Origin: Isoetes taiwanensis
Lineage: Eukaryota; Streptophyta; Lycopodiopsida; Isoetales; Isoetaceae
Length of the DNA: 64,000 bases
Direction of reading: 5' to 3'
Assembly: GCA_021234155.1 (NCBI GenBank)
Contig: JAJEKV010000003.1
Span: 8,248,413 to 8,312,412 of the forward strand
Shown: positions 33,167-45,026 of the stretch, one piece after another
How positions within the stretch are numbered: the first letter of the stretch is position 1
Layout: each line of letters begins with the position of its first letter
The notes under the pieces: model-generated
Told to the model about the DNA's origin: nothing
The model's input: only the letters and a program-made list of their open reading frames with translations
Database searches by the model: none
Made by a program: the position numbers and the translations under genes

Positions 33167-34984
33167 ATGAGGAAGAGCGTGCGGTTAGCCTCCGACGCTT
33201 TGACATTATATGTATCTGACATCAACACCAACAATCAAGGTCTATATCTATCCTGGTTGCAGAAATGTGTCAATGCCAAGTCTTTAGCAGGAGGAAGGCA
33301 AGCACATGCTGCCATCATCAAACTTGGATGCTATCCAGGAATCACTTTGGTGAATGCCCTCGTCAATATGTATTTCAAGTGTGGAGGTATCCTGGATGCA
33401 TGCCAACTTTTTGACAGAATCGTTGAACGAGATATTGTTACATGGACTACCATGATCACAGGTTATGTGCGAACTGGCGATGCAAATGAGGCTATCCAAA
33501 TCTTTAAAGAAATCAAAGAAGCAGCTATCAGGCCTAACAAGGTTACATATGTCACCATGTTGAGCGCATGTACGAGTGCAGGAACTTTAGCCTGGGGCAA
33601 GCATTGCCATGCTGACATTGTACAAATTGAATATGTGTGTGATACTACTTTAGGTAATACACTGATTGATATGTATGCCAAATGTGACTGTATTGATGAT
33701 GCTTTTCAAGTATCCAGTAGATTGTATGAGCGGGATAAGGTTTCATGGAATGCCATAATTACAGGATATGCTCAGCTTGGACATACAAATGAAGCTATCC
33801 GACTCTTCATTGAAATGGAACAACAGGGTTTTGGGCCAGACCCAATTACATTTTCAAGCACCCTAATTGCATGTGGGAATGGAGAGTCCCCAGAATGGAG
33901 CAAATGCATCCATGCATACCTTATCAAAGCTGGGCTGCAAACAGATGTTTGCTAGTACTCTTGTTAGCTTGTATGCGAAATGTTGTGCCATTGAGCAGGC
34001 GTCTCAAGTCTTTGACAGGATGCCTATTCGAAATGTGGTTTCTTGGAACGCAATTATTGCAGCATATGTTCAGCAAGAAGAATGTAATAATGCTTTAAAA
34101 CTCTTTGATAATATTCAGGAACATGGTTTAAAGCCTACTGAGGTTACCTTTGTCTCTCTATTGAGTGGCTGCTCCTCTGAAAAATATCTAGAACAAGGAA
34201 AGCTGTCTTTTGAAAGTTGGGTTGGAGATCAACGTTGTTAAAAATGCACTTATTGATATGTATGTCAGTGTCGAAGATGCCCGTAAAAGTTTTTGACAGA
34301 ATGCCTGTGCGAAATGTCATTTCGTGGACTACCATTATCTCAGGGTATGCTGAGTATGGAGATGGCTATGAGGCTCTTTGTCTTTTTGAAGAAATGCAAA
34401 GTTATGGTCTAACTCCAGACAAGCTTACATTTGTGGCTGCATTGAGTGCATGTGCAAATCTCGGCGCGTTGGATTCTGGGAAGCATATCCATAATGGTAT
34501 ATTGAAGATTGGATTGGAGGCAGATCAGTTTGTGGGCAGTGCTGCCATTGCCATGTATGCAAATTGTGGAAGTATTAAGGAAGCCGCTGAGACATTTAAC
34601 AAAATCTATAAACAAAATATGGTGTCATGGACAGCAATGATCTCAGGATATGCCGAACATGGAGATGGGATTCATGCTCTTAAATTATTTTCGCAAATGC
34701 AGTCTCATGGATTTAAAGCTGACCGTATCACTTTTAATTCCATTCTTACAGCTTGTAGTCATATAGGCCTGTTAAATGAGGGTCTTCACTATCTTATATC
34801 TATAAGCCATGCTCATTTATTTCAGCCCTCAACCGACCATTATTCATGTGTAGTTGATCTCCTTGGTCGTGCGGGCCATTTGCATGAGGCAAAAGACCTT
34901 GTGGATTCTGTGCCATTTAATCCAAGTGCTATAATATGGACAACCTTTCTTAGCGCTTGCAGGATGCATGATAATATACCCTAG
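33167..34984 (+). pseudogene. PLS-class pentatricopeptide repeat protein, frameshifted and truncated
   Basis: PPR proteins of this class bind organellar RNA one base per repeat, usually for C-to-U editing. An ATG-led frame (33167-33955) holds P, L and S repeats (NALVNMYFKCGGILDACQLF, VTWTTMITGYVRTGDANEAI, VSWNAIITGYAQLGHTNEAI). The reading then changes frame near 33950 (stop TAG), again near 34200, and once more near 34290 where RKSF is followed by TGA. It continues to STDHYSCVVDLLGRAGHL and stops at SACRMHDNIP just as the E domain should start; no E+ or DYW domain follows. No introns are needed. With three frame changes and a missing C-terminus I call it a pseudogene, although assembly errors could explain individual shifts. 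It starts within 100 bases of the dynamin duplication. Confidence 0.85.
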
Positions 34985-36409
34985 GTCCAATTCAAGTCCG
35001 CTTAAAAGCAAACCTAGTGTAAAGACTTTCCTGGACAACGACCATGCATCCTCAAGGTGAAATCCATGTATTAACTCTACATTCCTTGCATCAATCCTTC
35101 CACTAAACTTAGCAAGAAGCATTTCCATCTATTTATCACATGTTTCAGCATGCACATCATCATCATGTATGCTAATAATAATAAAATAAATTAAACATAT
35201 AAAAGACATCATTGGGCCTTAAGAAAACTTTAAGGGTTTTGTAAAGGCTCGCCCTTATTTCCAAGGTTGATTATTATTTTGCCCTTTCATGGGGAAGGGT
35301 ATTTTTTTAATCTCGCCCTTATTTACAATGGCTATAAATTTTTTTCCCTTCTTTTGCAGGGCAAGAGGCCTCTGTAAGGGTGGGCAGGCCATGAAAGTTG
35401 ATCCATGAATGGAAGTTTTTTGATAGTTTGTCATGTTTCGTATCCTTTTTCGATTTAATTCTTTGTCTTCGTTTTTGTTTAGGGTTTCTGCCCGACTACA
35501 TTTGTCGGATCCTACACTATGGCAGGGAAGGAGTTTACACATACCTTTTATTTATCTTGGCTTTTGGTTTTATTCATGTTGGAGTGATCGGGCACTCGCT
35601 TTGTGATCTTTGAGGTGAACGTTGATATTCTTTTCAAGCATTCTCATAGTCATCGTCTTGATTGCTTGGAAACCAAGAAGGAGAATGCACATACGTATTG
35701 CTTATTTGGCTTTTGGTTTTATTTATCTTGGAGTGCGCAGGCAATCTGCTTTGTGATGTTGAGGTGAAAGCCTCATTGAAGAAAATGTAGCGGAGGCTTA
35801 TAGCTACCAGCATAATTATGAATTCTCTTGTATTCGTATTAAACGAGGGCAGCTGAATTCAAACATCTTGGCCCAGGTTTGCTATTCTTAGATTCAAGGT
35901 GCTGGCAGCCAAATTCATCTCATAGAAGATTCAACGTGTCGACAACCAAATTCATCTCCAAGATGGTTGCACATGGAATTGTTGAGGAATGCCCATCGGT
36001 TGCATGTCATTCAGGCCGATGGTGTGTGCTCTTGCAGATCTTCTATGTTGTTCCTGCTCTTTTATGTATGTCATAACTGGGCATCTAATTGTTACTATGT
36101 TGTGAAGATAATAGTGGGCATCAAACTCAGTTTATTCTTTTCTTCTCTTTAACATGTACTAGCGCTAGATATCTATTGAATAACATGGTCTATAAGACGT
36201 CATGAACGGAACATTTTAGCAAAATCATGCTCATCTTCTTGGAGTTTTTTGTGGTCTGGTAAATCATTATTGGAGCTCCTAACAGAAGCGTATTTGAAAA
36301 ACAATAGCAATATAAGGCTGCGAAGTTGAAGTTGATCGTAAAACTACAAAGTTGATGTTGTAGTTGTGCAAACCTATTTTATGCTATTTATGTTTGTGCT
36401 TTTGTTGAG
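34985..36409. other. Non-coding stretch with diverged direct repeat
   Basis: No gene. Two ~80-base segments about 149 bases apart (35540-35617 and 35688-35767) share GGCTTTTGGTTTTAT, TTGGAGTG and CTTTGTGAT. Another short doublet (CAGCCAAATTCATCTC / CAACCAAATTCATCTC) lies near 35907 and 35942. Confidence 0.4.
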
Positions 36410-36820
36410 GCCCGAAGGGCCCATAATTTTTTTCCAACACATAACAACACATAACATTAATGCAAACTATTATTATATATTTTTTAATATACCATTATAA
36501 TAACATTAATTAACATAAACCATTGCATCCAACCCATTTAAATTAAATTCCCCCTAAAACCCCCTTTGGTTTGGGTGCATATTCACACGGGGGGTTACGT
36601 AGGGCAGCGAGAGCCCCTAAAACCTTAAAATACATGTACAAAATTAACACCATTAAGTACATTCTCCCAAACCTTATAGTATTTTACAAACCTCAATATA
36701 CCGTATTCAAAAACCCGTACAGGCATACCCCACAAGTCCCGATCGAGGAATAAACGACAAATATGCCCATCCAACAGCTCTCGATGCCCGAAGTAACCCC
36801 CCGTGTGAATATGCACCCAA
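36410..36820. mobile_element. Inverted-repeat element, intact copy (36571-36820) with AT-rich flank
   Basis: Perfect 28-bp terminal inverted repeats begin TTGGGTGCATATTCACACGG at 36571 and end at 36820; pairing continues imperfectly for ~17 more bases inward (GGGCANCGAGAGC). The 250-bp element has no coding capacity. The sequence to its left from ~36410 (GGCCCGAAGGGCC then ~120 AT-rich bases and CCCCTTTGGTTTGGG) matches the segments preceding the copies at 6049 and 6202, so the true mobile unit may be larger and the short element a solo or nested part. No TSD resolved. Confidence 0.65.
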
Positions 36821-38100
36821 TCAAACAAAATTTGGGACTGCCTTATATATGTTGAGATGGTTTATATCATTTGATATTGAGTGTTGTCTTTCCAAAGTTG
36901 TCGTCTCCAAATTATGGAACTGTTGCTAAATTCCTTGTAAATCTTGAGAACCTAGAGGTCCCTCTTCTTGCTACTCGTCCTCCGAGATCATCCTTCAAGG
37001 GGAAGCGTCCATCTGTTGAGATGCAGCCTACAAGAGCGAACCAGATTGGAGTGGCATTTGTTTGCACCTTCTTGCAATTTTATGAATTCATTTATTCATC
37101 ATATAAAGAGTAGTTCCTAGAGTTTCGATATATATGTTATATACATTACAAGTATCTGGTATTTGATGAGTCTTGCCTTCCTAATAGGTTTGCTCTTTTG
37201 TCCACATTGCCAAGTACCCTTCACCATTTACTATTCCCCTTCATCCAACTAGTTCTTAGATATCCGAATCACTCATGAATCGTACCAAGTAATATCCCTT
37301 GGTGCAGTACTATATCTTGTGTATGAATACACAACACAATTTTGTTGAATACTAGATACAAAGTTGGATGGCATTCTGTTATAAGTCTTTAGAAAATGTT
37401 ATAGCGACTTAGTTATAATGTTGTTTCAAAATTGTTGCAACAACCCACTTAAATTGGAGGTGAGAGTGCTCATGAATTTTTTTTCAGCTACCAGATTGCT
37501 AGGCATGATGCATTGAAATTGAGAATGTCATCTTCCTGATTGTATCTAACTAGATCTCTCCTAGCGTCCTAAGGACCTTTAATCTTGAGTTTGATACTGG
37601 CGGTGAGGTATCCAACCCTACACTCCAGATGATTAATGTTGCATTTATCCATGTACTAAGTAAGAGGGGCTTCATGTATAGTTACGAGTGTTGTGATGGA
37701 TGATTTGTTCCATTAATTTTATGGCTAGTTATGCTTCAGGTGACCAGTCTATAAGTCTGATACAGTTTTCAGTATTGAGATTGAGTACCCTTGAGCATTC
37801 TTCAAGTCTTTCAATTTTGAAAGTCACAAAATTCATAAAATGGAGCTCGTTGATAAATGGAGGGTGGGCATGCAGCAGATGCCTGTGATGTACAGATCAA
37901 GGAAACATTTTTTCAACTCCTATGTCCTTAAAATGTACGTGATACAAAGCTGTTGCTGTTGTTATCGAAATGGAATAAAATATTATGAGAGTCCAAGAGG
38001 GAAGACTAAACAAAACCTTAGCTGCTGAGGGAGCCCCTGGTATTCTATGGAAAGTAGGGAACGTTGGAGTAAGCTACGGCTTATGAATGGTAGGATGAGG
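36821..38100. other. Non-coding stretch
   Basis: No recognisable gene or repeat. Short open frames (80 codons at 36871-37113, 62 codons at 37840-38028) match no family I know. Confidence 0.35.
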
Positions 38101-38129
38101 CGGTAACGGTCGATTGATTTTCATTTTTG

Positions 38130-38235
38130 ACTCGCTTCTTTGTTTTGTTGACTTGACTCGGGGTGGCGGGGTTTGGGCCTGTGACCCTCTGCGCCCGGAG
38201 CGGATGTGCTACCGAATTGCGCTGCATATGCTAGG
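38130..38235 (-). mobile_element. Probable tRNA-derived SINE head
   Basis: On the minus strand: GCAATTCGGTAGCACATCCG (A-box-like), then CTCCGGGCGCAGAGGGTCAC and AGGCCCAAACCCC (degenerate B box; consensus would be GGTTCGAACCCC). The spacing and composition fit a tRNA-like SINE head. Body and tail towards lower coordinates are not defined. Confidence 0.4.
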
Positions 38236-38326
38236 CTGCTTAGGTGGCTTATAAGGAAAGGAAAAGAACCATCCAAGGCCTATGAATTGCGGCGAGAGCA
38301 GGGGCCACCAACCACAAGCTAGGGCC

Positions 38327-38460
38327 TATTTTTGGGTTGCCCCTAGGGGGCAAACCCTTGCAAAACCCCGGTTTCTGGCATATCCTAGGTATATGCTGGA
38401 ATATACCTAGGATATGTTGGTAATTGTTCCAAACCTATTGTTCCCTGTAAACTAGCGGTC
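38327..38460. repeat. Hairpin-bearing repeat shared with 30.9 and 32.0 kb
   Basis: Contains GGGTTGCCCCTAGG and the perfect 15-bp hairpin CATATCCTAGGTATA (38379-38393) / TATACCTAGGATATG (38402-38416), followed by TTCCCTGTAAACT. The same order of motifs occurs at 30950-31080 and 32020-32125. This copy has no dynamin exons, so the repeat exists independently of the duplication. Confidence 0.65.
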
Positions 38461-40004
38461 ATCTGCATTCTGCAAGAAACATTGATCTTGCCCTAATTGT
38501 ATCATTCCTATGAGTTAGGCTGGGGGAGCTCTGATGTCCAAATTCCATTTGAAGCCTGAAGATTTATTAAGGAAAACCCATGGCAGATCGTAGATCCAAT
38601 ATATCCAGTTCATGCAAGGCAACCCCGCCAGGGAAAACTCTATGTATTATGTGGAACATATTAATTGATACTAAAATGACCGTTCAATTGCTGCAACTTT
38701 GGTATCCACAATTCTCTATTAAAGCTTTCAAATGCAACAACGAATCTTAGCGTTCCTACATTCTCCCTTTAAAGAATGGCATTTCCAATCTAGCATGGCC
38801 AATTCCTGCCAGAGTTCGCAAAGTGAAGGGCAAGAGAACATTTGGCAAGTGCGATTCTTGCAATTTATAGCTTGTCATGTTCAAATATCGATGTATTAGG
38901 AGCTTTGAAGTTCGAACCATCCATAGCCAGGTGTTAGTCAATTAGGACTGGGAATGAGCACCCCTCTTTGGTAGTGTGAGACCATTGAAGTCTATGCTTC
39001 TTGGCCTTCCTGATTATGTTTTTTCATGGCCAGGATTGCATTCTAAATTGTGCAATCGACACACTCAGATCTATTGTTTAATTTAACACCAACGCTTCTA
39101 ATGCATTGATTGCGCACAGATTGCTATCAGCAGTATGATTTTTGTAACAGGCTCCAAGCTCAACTAACCCCACCACTACAACCCCCTGATAAAGAGTTCT
39201 CTACGAGATTGCTGGTGCAAAATTGAGAATACTTGCCAGTCTGTGAAGATGTGGAACCCCCAACTCCATTTTCTGATAAATCGAGCAATTTTAAGAATGG
39301 ATAATCCCCATCGCAAATAAGTAGTCGGAAACTTTCTATGAAACCTGGCTTCTTCAGTTTAGGCCCACGAATCTTAGTTGGAATGCCTCCAGTGAGGTCG
39401 TTATTTACTAGCTTTCTATATTTGTTTTGTTAAATAATGTTGATAAGGTGCATCCGTTTCTCACAAAGCAGTGGCGGTGCTCTATGACCAAGCTACAGAA
39501 CAACATTCGTCTTCTAATGTAAAAACAACTTATATTTTATGCATTTTTTGCTCTGGAGTCACAAATGTCGCGATATATAAAATGTGGCATTCATATTTTA
39601 GGATGCAGTGTAAAAAGGTCTAAATCAGGGTTGTAAATCTTATATATTGGAATGTGCACAATGTTCTCACCAAAACATCATAGTTATAAAGGGAGAGTGA
39701 TTATACACTATTTCTTTAACTTCATTCACATCAGCATCTTCACACAACAATGCTCCATGTTTTCCTCCTCCCGAGCACAAAAAATAGATCAGAGGTCTTC
39801 AAGGAGTTACTCTCATTAACAAAACATGTATTTCCATTCTCTGCTCTATTAGACTTGTCCTTATGCTTTTGCAATACTTGTTCCATGCCGAGCACCAAAG
39901 ATTTCTTCAGGCCAATTCCTATAAAGTCATGGTATCAAGTATTCTATTGTTTTGAAGTAGCAATTTTGATTGATTGTGAAAACATGACTTTGAAGTATGA
40001 CGTA
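38461..40004. other. Non-coding stretch
   Basis: No gene or transposon end recognised in this AT-rich region. Confidence 0.35.
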
Positions 40005-40060
40005 AGCCACTTTACCCTCTGGCCACAGAGGGCAACCCTCCGTGCGCAGCACCTTGTTTT
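40005..40060. repeat. Dispersed repeat, second copy of 16152-16204
   Basis: GGCCACAGAGGGCAACCCTC followed by CGTGCGCAGCACCTTGTTT, matching the earlier copy almost base for base. Origin unknown. Confidence 0.6.
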
Positions 40061-40355
40061 CTTTGGCTTGGCCCAAGCCGTTTATTAAGTGGAGACATAC
40101 ATAAATATAACTAGAGAACCATTAAAGCAAAATAAAAGCATACTAACCAACCATATAAAAAATATCCTATAACTTATTTTTTTTAAACGAAAAAAATCCT
40201 ACCTATATAAAATTGAATGGGAAAAATCCTTATACGCCTCTTTTTTGATCGGCCGTATATCCTACTACATTTTATGTGAACCGAAAAATCATTTTTTGAA
40301 CCGAAAATTCTGCGCAGCGCCTAGGACTTTGCCACTCATAGCTTGAGAGGCTTGC

Positions 40356-41677
40356 TTGCTAAACAACCAGATTAGCCATAACAGAGGCTGCCAAAAGAAG
40401 CTCTGCTATCACATATGCTCACTTTTTGGTGTCAGGGTTGCTAATGAGTTGCATGGTCTGTTAGACTGTGATTTCAGTCTTGATAATGATGTTGATGGGG
40501 ACTTTATGAGCTACATTGAGCGAGAAAGTAAGAATTACCAAGTTTCAGTCTTGATAATGATGTTGATGGGGACTTTATGAGCTACATTGAGCGAGAAAGT
40601 AAGAATTACCAAGTTACAACTACCAGATTCGATAATTTTTATTTTAGAGATCATGTTTGCACACATGAGGCAGATTCTGTAGCAATATATACGTCATATA
40701 CCTGACAAAGAAAATGTCGACCCTCGAACTCGAAGTTTCTTCTTAATACTGATTGGATGACCATATAGTAATGTAAAAAATAATATTTTTCTTTCTTTGT
40801 ATTCATTTTTTGTTTTATTTCTAGAGTTTAATTGATGAGTTTGTTTAATGCAGTCTTGATATTTTACTACAAGAGTTAGTTAAAAATGGTTTAATGGTTG
40901 GATACATGTGAAGGGATCTGCCATAAACCAGGCTCAAATCTGCAATAAGTCTGACCGCATTTCAATTTATTGTTACTAGGCTTTCAATGGCTGGGGTGCT
41001 AGAAGAAACGAGTATGTGATGTGCATTACGAGTCATAGATCTATCCAAGCTTATGAAAGTAAGTCTGTTATTTCTTTATTGTTTTATTTTTTAGGTGATA
41101 TAGTAATTTGCTTATTCTACATAATTTTGCTTTTGGTTCTAAGTATAATAAAACTAAGAGGAAGGCTGTAGTCTCTATAATTTCTACTCCGATTAATGAT
41201 GATGGATTTGCCAAGACTTAGAATCTTCGATGTCAAAAGAAGTTGACAGAAAATGGCTATCGGAATATGTTGGTTTTGGTCAAAGGAAATGTCTGCGTGA
41301 TGATCAGAAAGTGGAAGAATATGGCGATGGACATTCTTTATTATGTCCTGAGAACCAGATTGATAAGGTAGTCTTATAGGAATTGGATATGAATTGTGTC
41401 AGTTCTGTAGCAACTGCGGAAGCTAAAGGTAATCTTCCTTCATATTCTGACAGCATTGCATTAGTTGATGTCCAGTCAAAAGACGTTATCCAGAGAAAGT
41501 TTGATACGGAGAACAATCCGTGGCATGTTAGATGACGATGGGCTGTTCAAGATGGAGATCCCTAAAAAAAAGAGTGTTGTGGTGAAGGATACTCGTGTCT
41601 TGAAAGATAATGATGTGCAGACTTTTGGTGGCGTTGCTGCAAAAATGCTCAAGAAAGCGGAATTGGAGGACCATTAA
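40356..41677 (+). pseudogene. Decayed coding region of unknown family
   Basis: Several coding-like blocks on the plus strand but in different frames: NELHGLLDCDFSLDNDVDGD with ESKNYQV (40450-40545), continuing after a duplication as TTTRFDNFYFRDHVCTHEAD; KEVDRKWLSEYVGFGQRKCL then SYSDSIALVDVQSKDVIQRK (41230-41530); and LFKMEIPKKKSVVVKDTRVL ... FGGVAAKMLKKAELEDH to a stop at 41675-41677. Composition is acidic/basic and unlike random frames, but I recognise no domain. A 71-bp tandem duplication (40473-40614) and several stops interrupt it. It could be a relic of a spliced gene or of a mobile element; function not assigned. Confidence 0.4.
40473..40614. repeat. 71-bp direct tandem duplication
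   Basis: Two essentially identical copies (40473 and 40544) starting TTCAGTCTTGATAATGATGT. Confidence 0.92.
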
Positions 41678-42040
41678 GGAAAGAAGAAATGAAGAAATTT
41701 GATAGCTGATTTTCTTTGTTGGCTTTTTTTAAAGCCTTACAAACTCTGTTTCTTGTCTTGTTTGATGGCTTATAAGCCTTAAAAACTTGCTATAATGGTC
41801 TTTGATGCCAAATTTTAGACATCAAAATATGAACCCAGGTTCTATTTAACTGTAAAAACTTGATGTAATGGCCTTTGATTTCTCTACTGTAAAAGTTTGC
41901 TATGGCCTTGGAAACCACATCAAAATACAAATGCAAATTCTCTTTGCTTTGTTGTGCACATGCTATAAAAAATATGAGCGACATATGGAGGACGCAGGGA
42001 GGATGTATAAAGGACAATCCATATTGATACATAGTAAATT

Positions 42041-42180
42041 ATTTGATTTAAGAATGAACTATAATATGGTAAAAATCTTGGGCATGAACTTTATGTTGGT
42101 TTTGGATACTATTTGATTTAAGAATGAACTATAATATGGTGAAAATCTTGGGCATGAACTTTATGTTGGTTTTGGAAGAG
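42041..42180. repeat. 70-bp direct tandem duplication
   Basis: Two nearly identical copies (42041 and 42111) starting ATTTGATTTAAGAATGAACT; one A/G difference. Confidence 0.92.
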
Positions 42181-42435
42181 TCTTGAATCAGGGAGGTCTT
42201 TATGGAAATGGAGCAATCCATTGCACATGAACAAATATTGAGGTCACGAGATCAACTTTTAATATTGAAAATCATAACCAAAACCTCTTCGGCCTTATTC
42301 TTCTCAAAAAATATTGTCAGAAGCGGACATGCTAATGTGGTGTGAATGGTAGGTGATGCCGACCCATTAAATTTTCATGGGCTATAGCCTAGTTCCACTT
42401 TTGGAGCAGAGGATTGTCATCCTAATAGACGGAAC

Positions 42436-44019
42436 ATGGCTACTTACACCATTTTATTCATCCCAATCGTGGCAGCTTCTATTACATACTACATGTTTGG
42501 AAATCCTATGCACCATTTCCCCGATCATGAAGTAGTTTCATTTGAGAATAGAATTGGCATTCCTAGGGACAAGCACAACCGGTTACGCAATGCCGAGATC
42601 AGATTTTCTGGTGAAGTACTCGGTCCAGAAAGCATTGCCTTTGATCCTCAAAAAAGGGGCCCTTACACTGGAGTTTCTGATGGTCGTATTCTTCGTTGGG
42701 ATGGTCCTCATGTTGGTTGGAGTGATTTCGCCTTTACTTCTCCAAACTGGTAATGCTGTAACCCCCTTTTAACTTTGCATGATTTTTTATTTGTCTCTTC
42801 ATTTGTAATGCATTTGTCCAGTTGTGTGCATAATAAGAACTATAAATTGTCATCAATCATCAGTTAATCAAGATGTGTTCGATACTTCAGAATTTTGTTT
42901 CTTTGTTTGTAGCTAATCTTACGCTTTAATTCTACGGTCATCTCATATCTGTGTGCACTATTTAATCAGGACAGAGGAATGCAAAGTTAAGAAGTCATCT
43001 CCACCCAATTTCAAGCTTGAGCATGTGTGCGGACGACCCCTAGGGCTTAGGTTTGATAAAGCAACATCAGACCTGTATATAGCAGATGCATACATGGGGC
43101 TTCTTGTAGTGAGCCCAAATGGTGGTCAGGCAAAAGTTCTCACAGAGGAGGCAGAAGGCATTCCTTTGAAATTCGCAAATGATGTTGAAATTGGTGAAAA
43201 TGGCATCATCTACTTCACAGATTCCAGTACTAAATATCAAAGAAGGTAACCTCCTTAACTAAGGTCTATATGCTACTTATAGGATGATTATATAACCCTA
43301 TTTAAGTTTAGCTCTCACATATTCTTATCATATATGCCAGGAGTTATTTAATGTCAATCCTCACAGGAGATAATACTGGAAGGCTACTCCAGTATGATTT
43401 AAAAACAAAGAAAACAACTGTGCTGCTCCGTGGTCTGATCTTTGCAAATGGCATTGCATTGAACAAGGATCATTCCTTTCTGCTCATTGCAGAATCCACA
43501 ACTGGCAGGTTAGATATTTCTTCATTGTTCTGCAGAAGACAAAGCTCACAAATAACATAATCTTACAGGTTATTGAGGTATTGGTTAAAGGGACCTAAAG
43601 AAGGAACAGTAGATGAGTTTGCACATTTGCCAGGAAATCCAGATAATGTGCGGATGAATGAGAATGGAGAATTTTGGGTGGCTTTATATCGCAGAAATGA
43701 GGATATGGAGTTCTTTTTTAGTCTTGTGAAACTGAGGGCATTTTTGTTGAGGCTTCCCATTCCATTAACGTATTTTTTCACCAAGTTGTCTGGAGGCCCC
43801 CATGCAATGGTGGCCAGATATAGTGCTAATGGGGAGTTGCTTCAGATCTTGGAAGATGAGGATGGCAGAGTGGTTTCCTACATAAGTGAGGTTGAAGAGA
43901 TAGATGGCAAGCTTTGGCTTGGGAGTGTGCATCATCGACACATCGCTGTACTTTCATCTGAATATTTTTTGCCCCTAAATAACCAGAAACTTAATCTTTC
44001 AAACTCACAGAGATTATAA
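42436..44019 (+). CDS. Strictosidine synthase-like (APMAP-like) protein
   Basis: Member of the plant SSL/adipocyte-plasma-membrane-associated-protein-like family, six-bladed beta-propellers usually anchored in or passing through the ER; most are not true strictosidine synthases and their substrates are unknown. Four exons, 42436-42749, 42970-43245, 43341-43508 and 43569-44019, with GT-AG borders, give 402 residues without a stop. All three introns are phase 2. The ATG is in GGAACATGGCT. The N-terminus has a hydrophobic anchor (ILFIPIVAASITYYMF). Propeller motifs: GPESIAFD, DGRILRWDG, LYIADAYMGL, GIIYFTDSS, GRLLQYDLKTKK, LPGNPDNVRMNENGEFWVA and LWLGSVHHRHIAVL near the end. Length is normal for the family. 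It looks functional; no neighbour suggests a pathway. Confidence 0.92.
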
Positions 44020-44623
44020 CCCCGTAAGAAGTAAACAAAAAATAACTTCTGTCTTTTGTTATGCATTTGAATGCTTGCAGCTTGCTGCATTCTTTAGACT
44101 GTCAGCTTTATCGTTGAAAATGAATACTTTCAAACCTGAAATTACAGAGATCGATAACCATCTATCTAACATGAGATTACTCAAATATTGTTCCAAGTGT
44201 AGTTTTATTTATGAAGCATGAATGAGCATACCTACAGAGAGTCTGATTCAAAGTTAACTAGGTTCCAAACATTTTATGATCCAAGGGAGCGTTTAAAGCC
44301 AGTGGCTTCAAAACTAGTCTTCCTGTTTCTGTTTCAGCATTGCTCTTGGATATGATCCTTAGAAAATTTAAGAATTTCTACCTAAGGTGGGGGGGGCGCC
44401 AGACAATGGTGTACTTAAGACAAAAATAACCTGCAAATCCACACAGTGAGACTAATCCTTATGCATTGGTCCTCGATGGGAACGGGAACGTGCATCTCAT
44501 TTATTTATGGTGAACGTGCATCTCATTTATGGTGCACGTGTGCTCCTGTCATGGTGAACGAATGCCATCTCATATATCGTGATGATGTCCTTCTCTGATG
44601 GTCAAGAGTGAAGATGGTCAAGA
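44020..44623. other. 3' flank of the SSL gene
   Basis: No gene. Short repeats of GAACGTGCATCTCATTTAT occur at about 44486 and 44513, and GGTCAAGAGTGAAGAT is doubled just before the next element. Confidence 0.4.
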
Positions 44624-45026
44624 GTGAAGATAAAGTTACCCCAGTTTTGGTGATTCCGCAGCAGAGATATTCCTTCCGGCAGAATCACCACCAAAAAAAA
44701 TTCTGTCCCGCGGAATCACTCGCCTAAGCTGTGCAGTAACGCGGTAACTGCGCAGTTTGAGGGCAATTTTTGCCCTTTTGAAACTGGCTGAATCCGGAGA
44801 CGCTCGATTTGATTTTTGGTTTGCATGGATGACCTCCTCTAATCCGTCTCATTTCGACCCACATAGAAGTGATCCAAATCGCTTTGGAGCTCGATCGGCC
44901 AAGGTATTCAAGCTCAAAGATCTGAGTAAAGGGGCAGATGCAGTCAGCGTGACTACGCAGTTACTGCGCGATTCTGGTGATTCCGCCAGAAGGGATATCT
45001 TTACTGCGGGGTAACTTTATCTTCAC
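44624..45026. mobile_element. Inverted-repeat element (403 bp)
   Basis: Perfect 19-bp terminal inverted repeats GTGAAGATAAAGTTACCCC (44624-44642; complement at 45008-45026). Subterminal GGTGATTCCGC also pairs, and the interior has several GTTACTGCGC/GCGGTAAC motifs. An 85-codon frame inside (44757-45014) has no transposase features. No target-site duplication could be defined because the left flank is itself a short tandem repeat. Confidence 0.7.
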
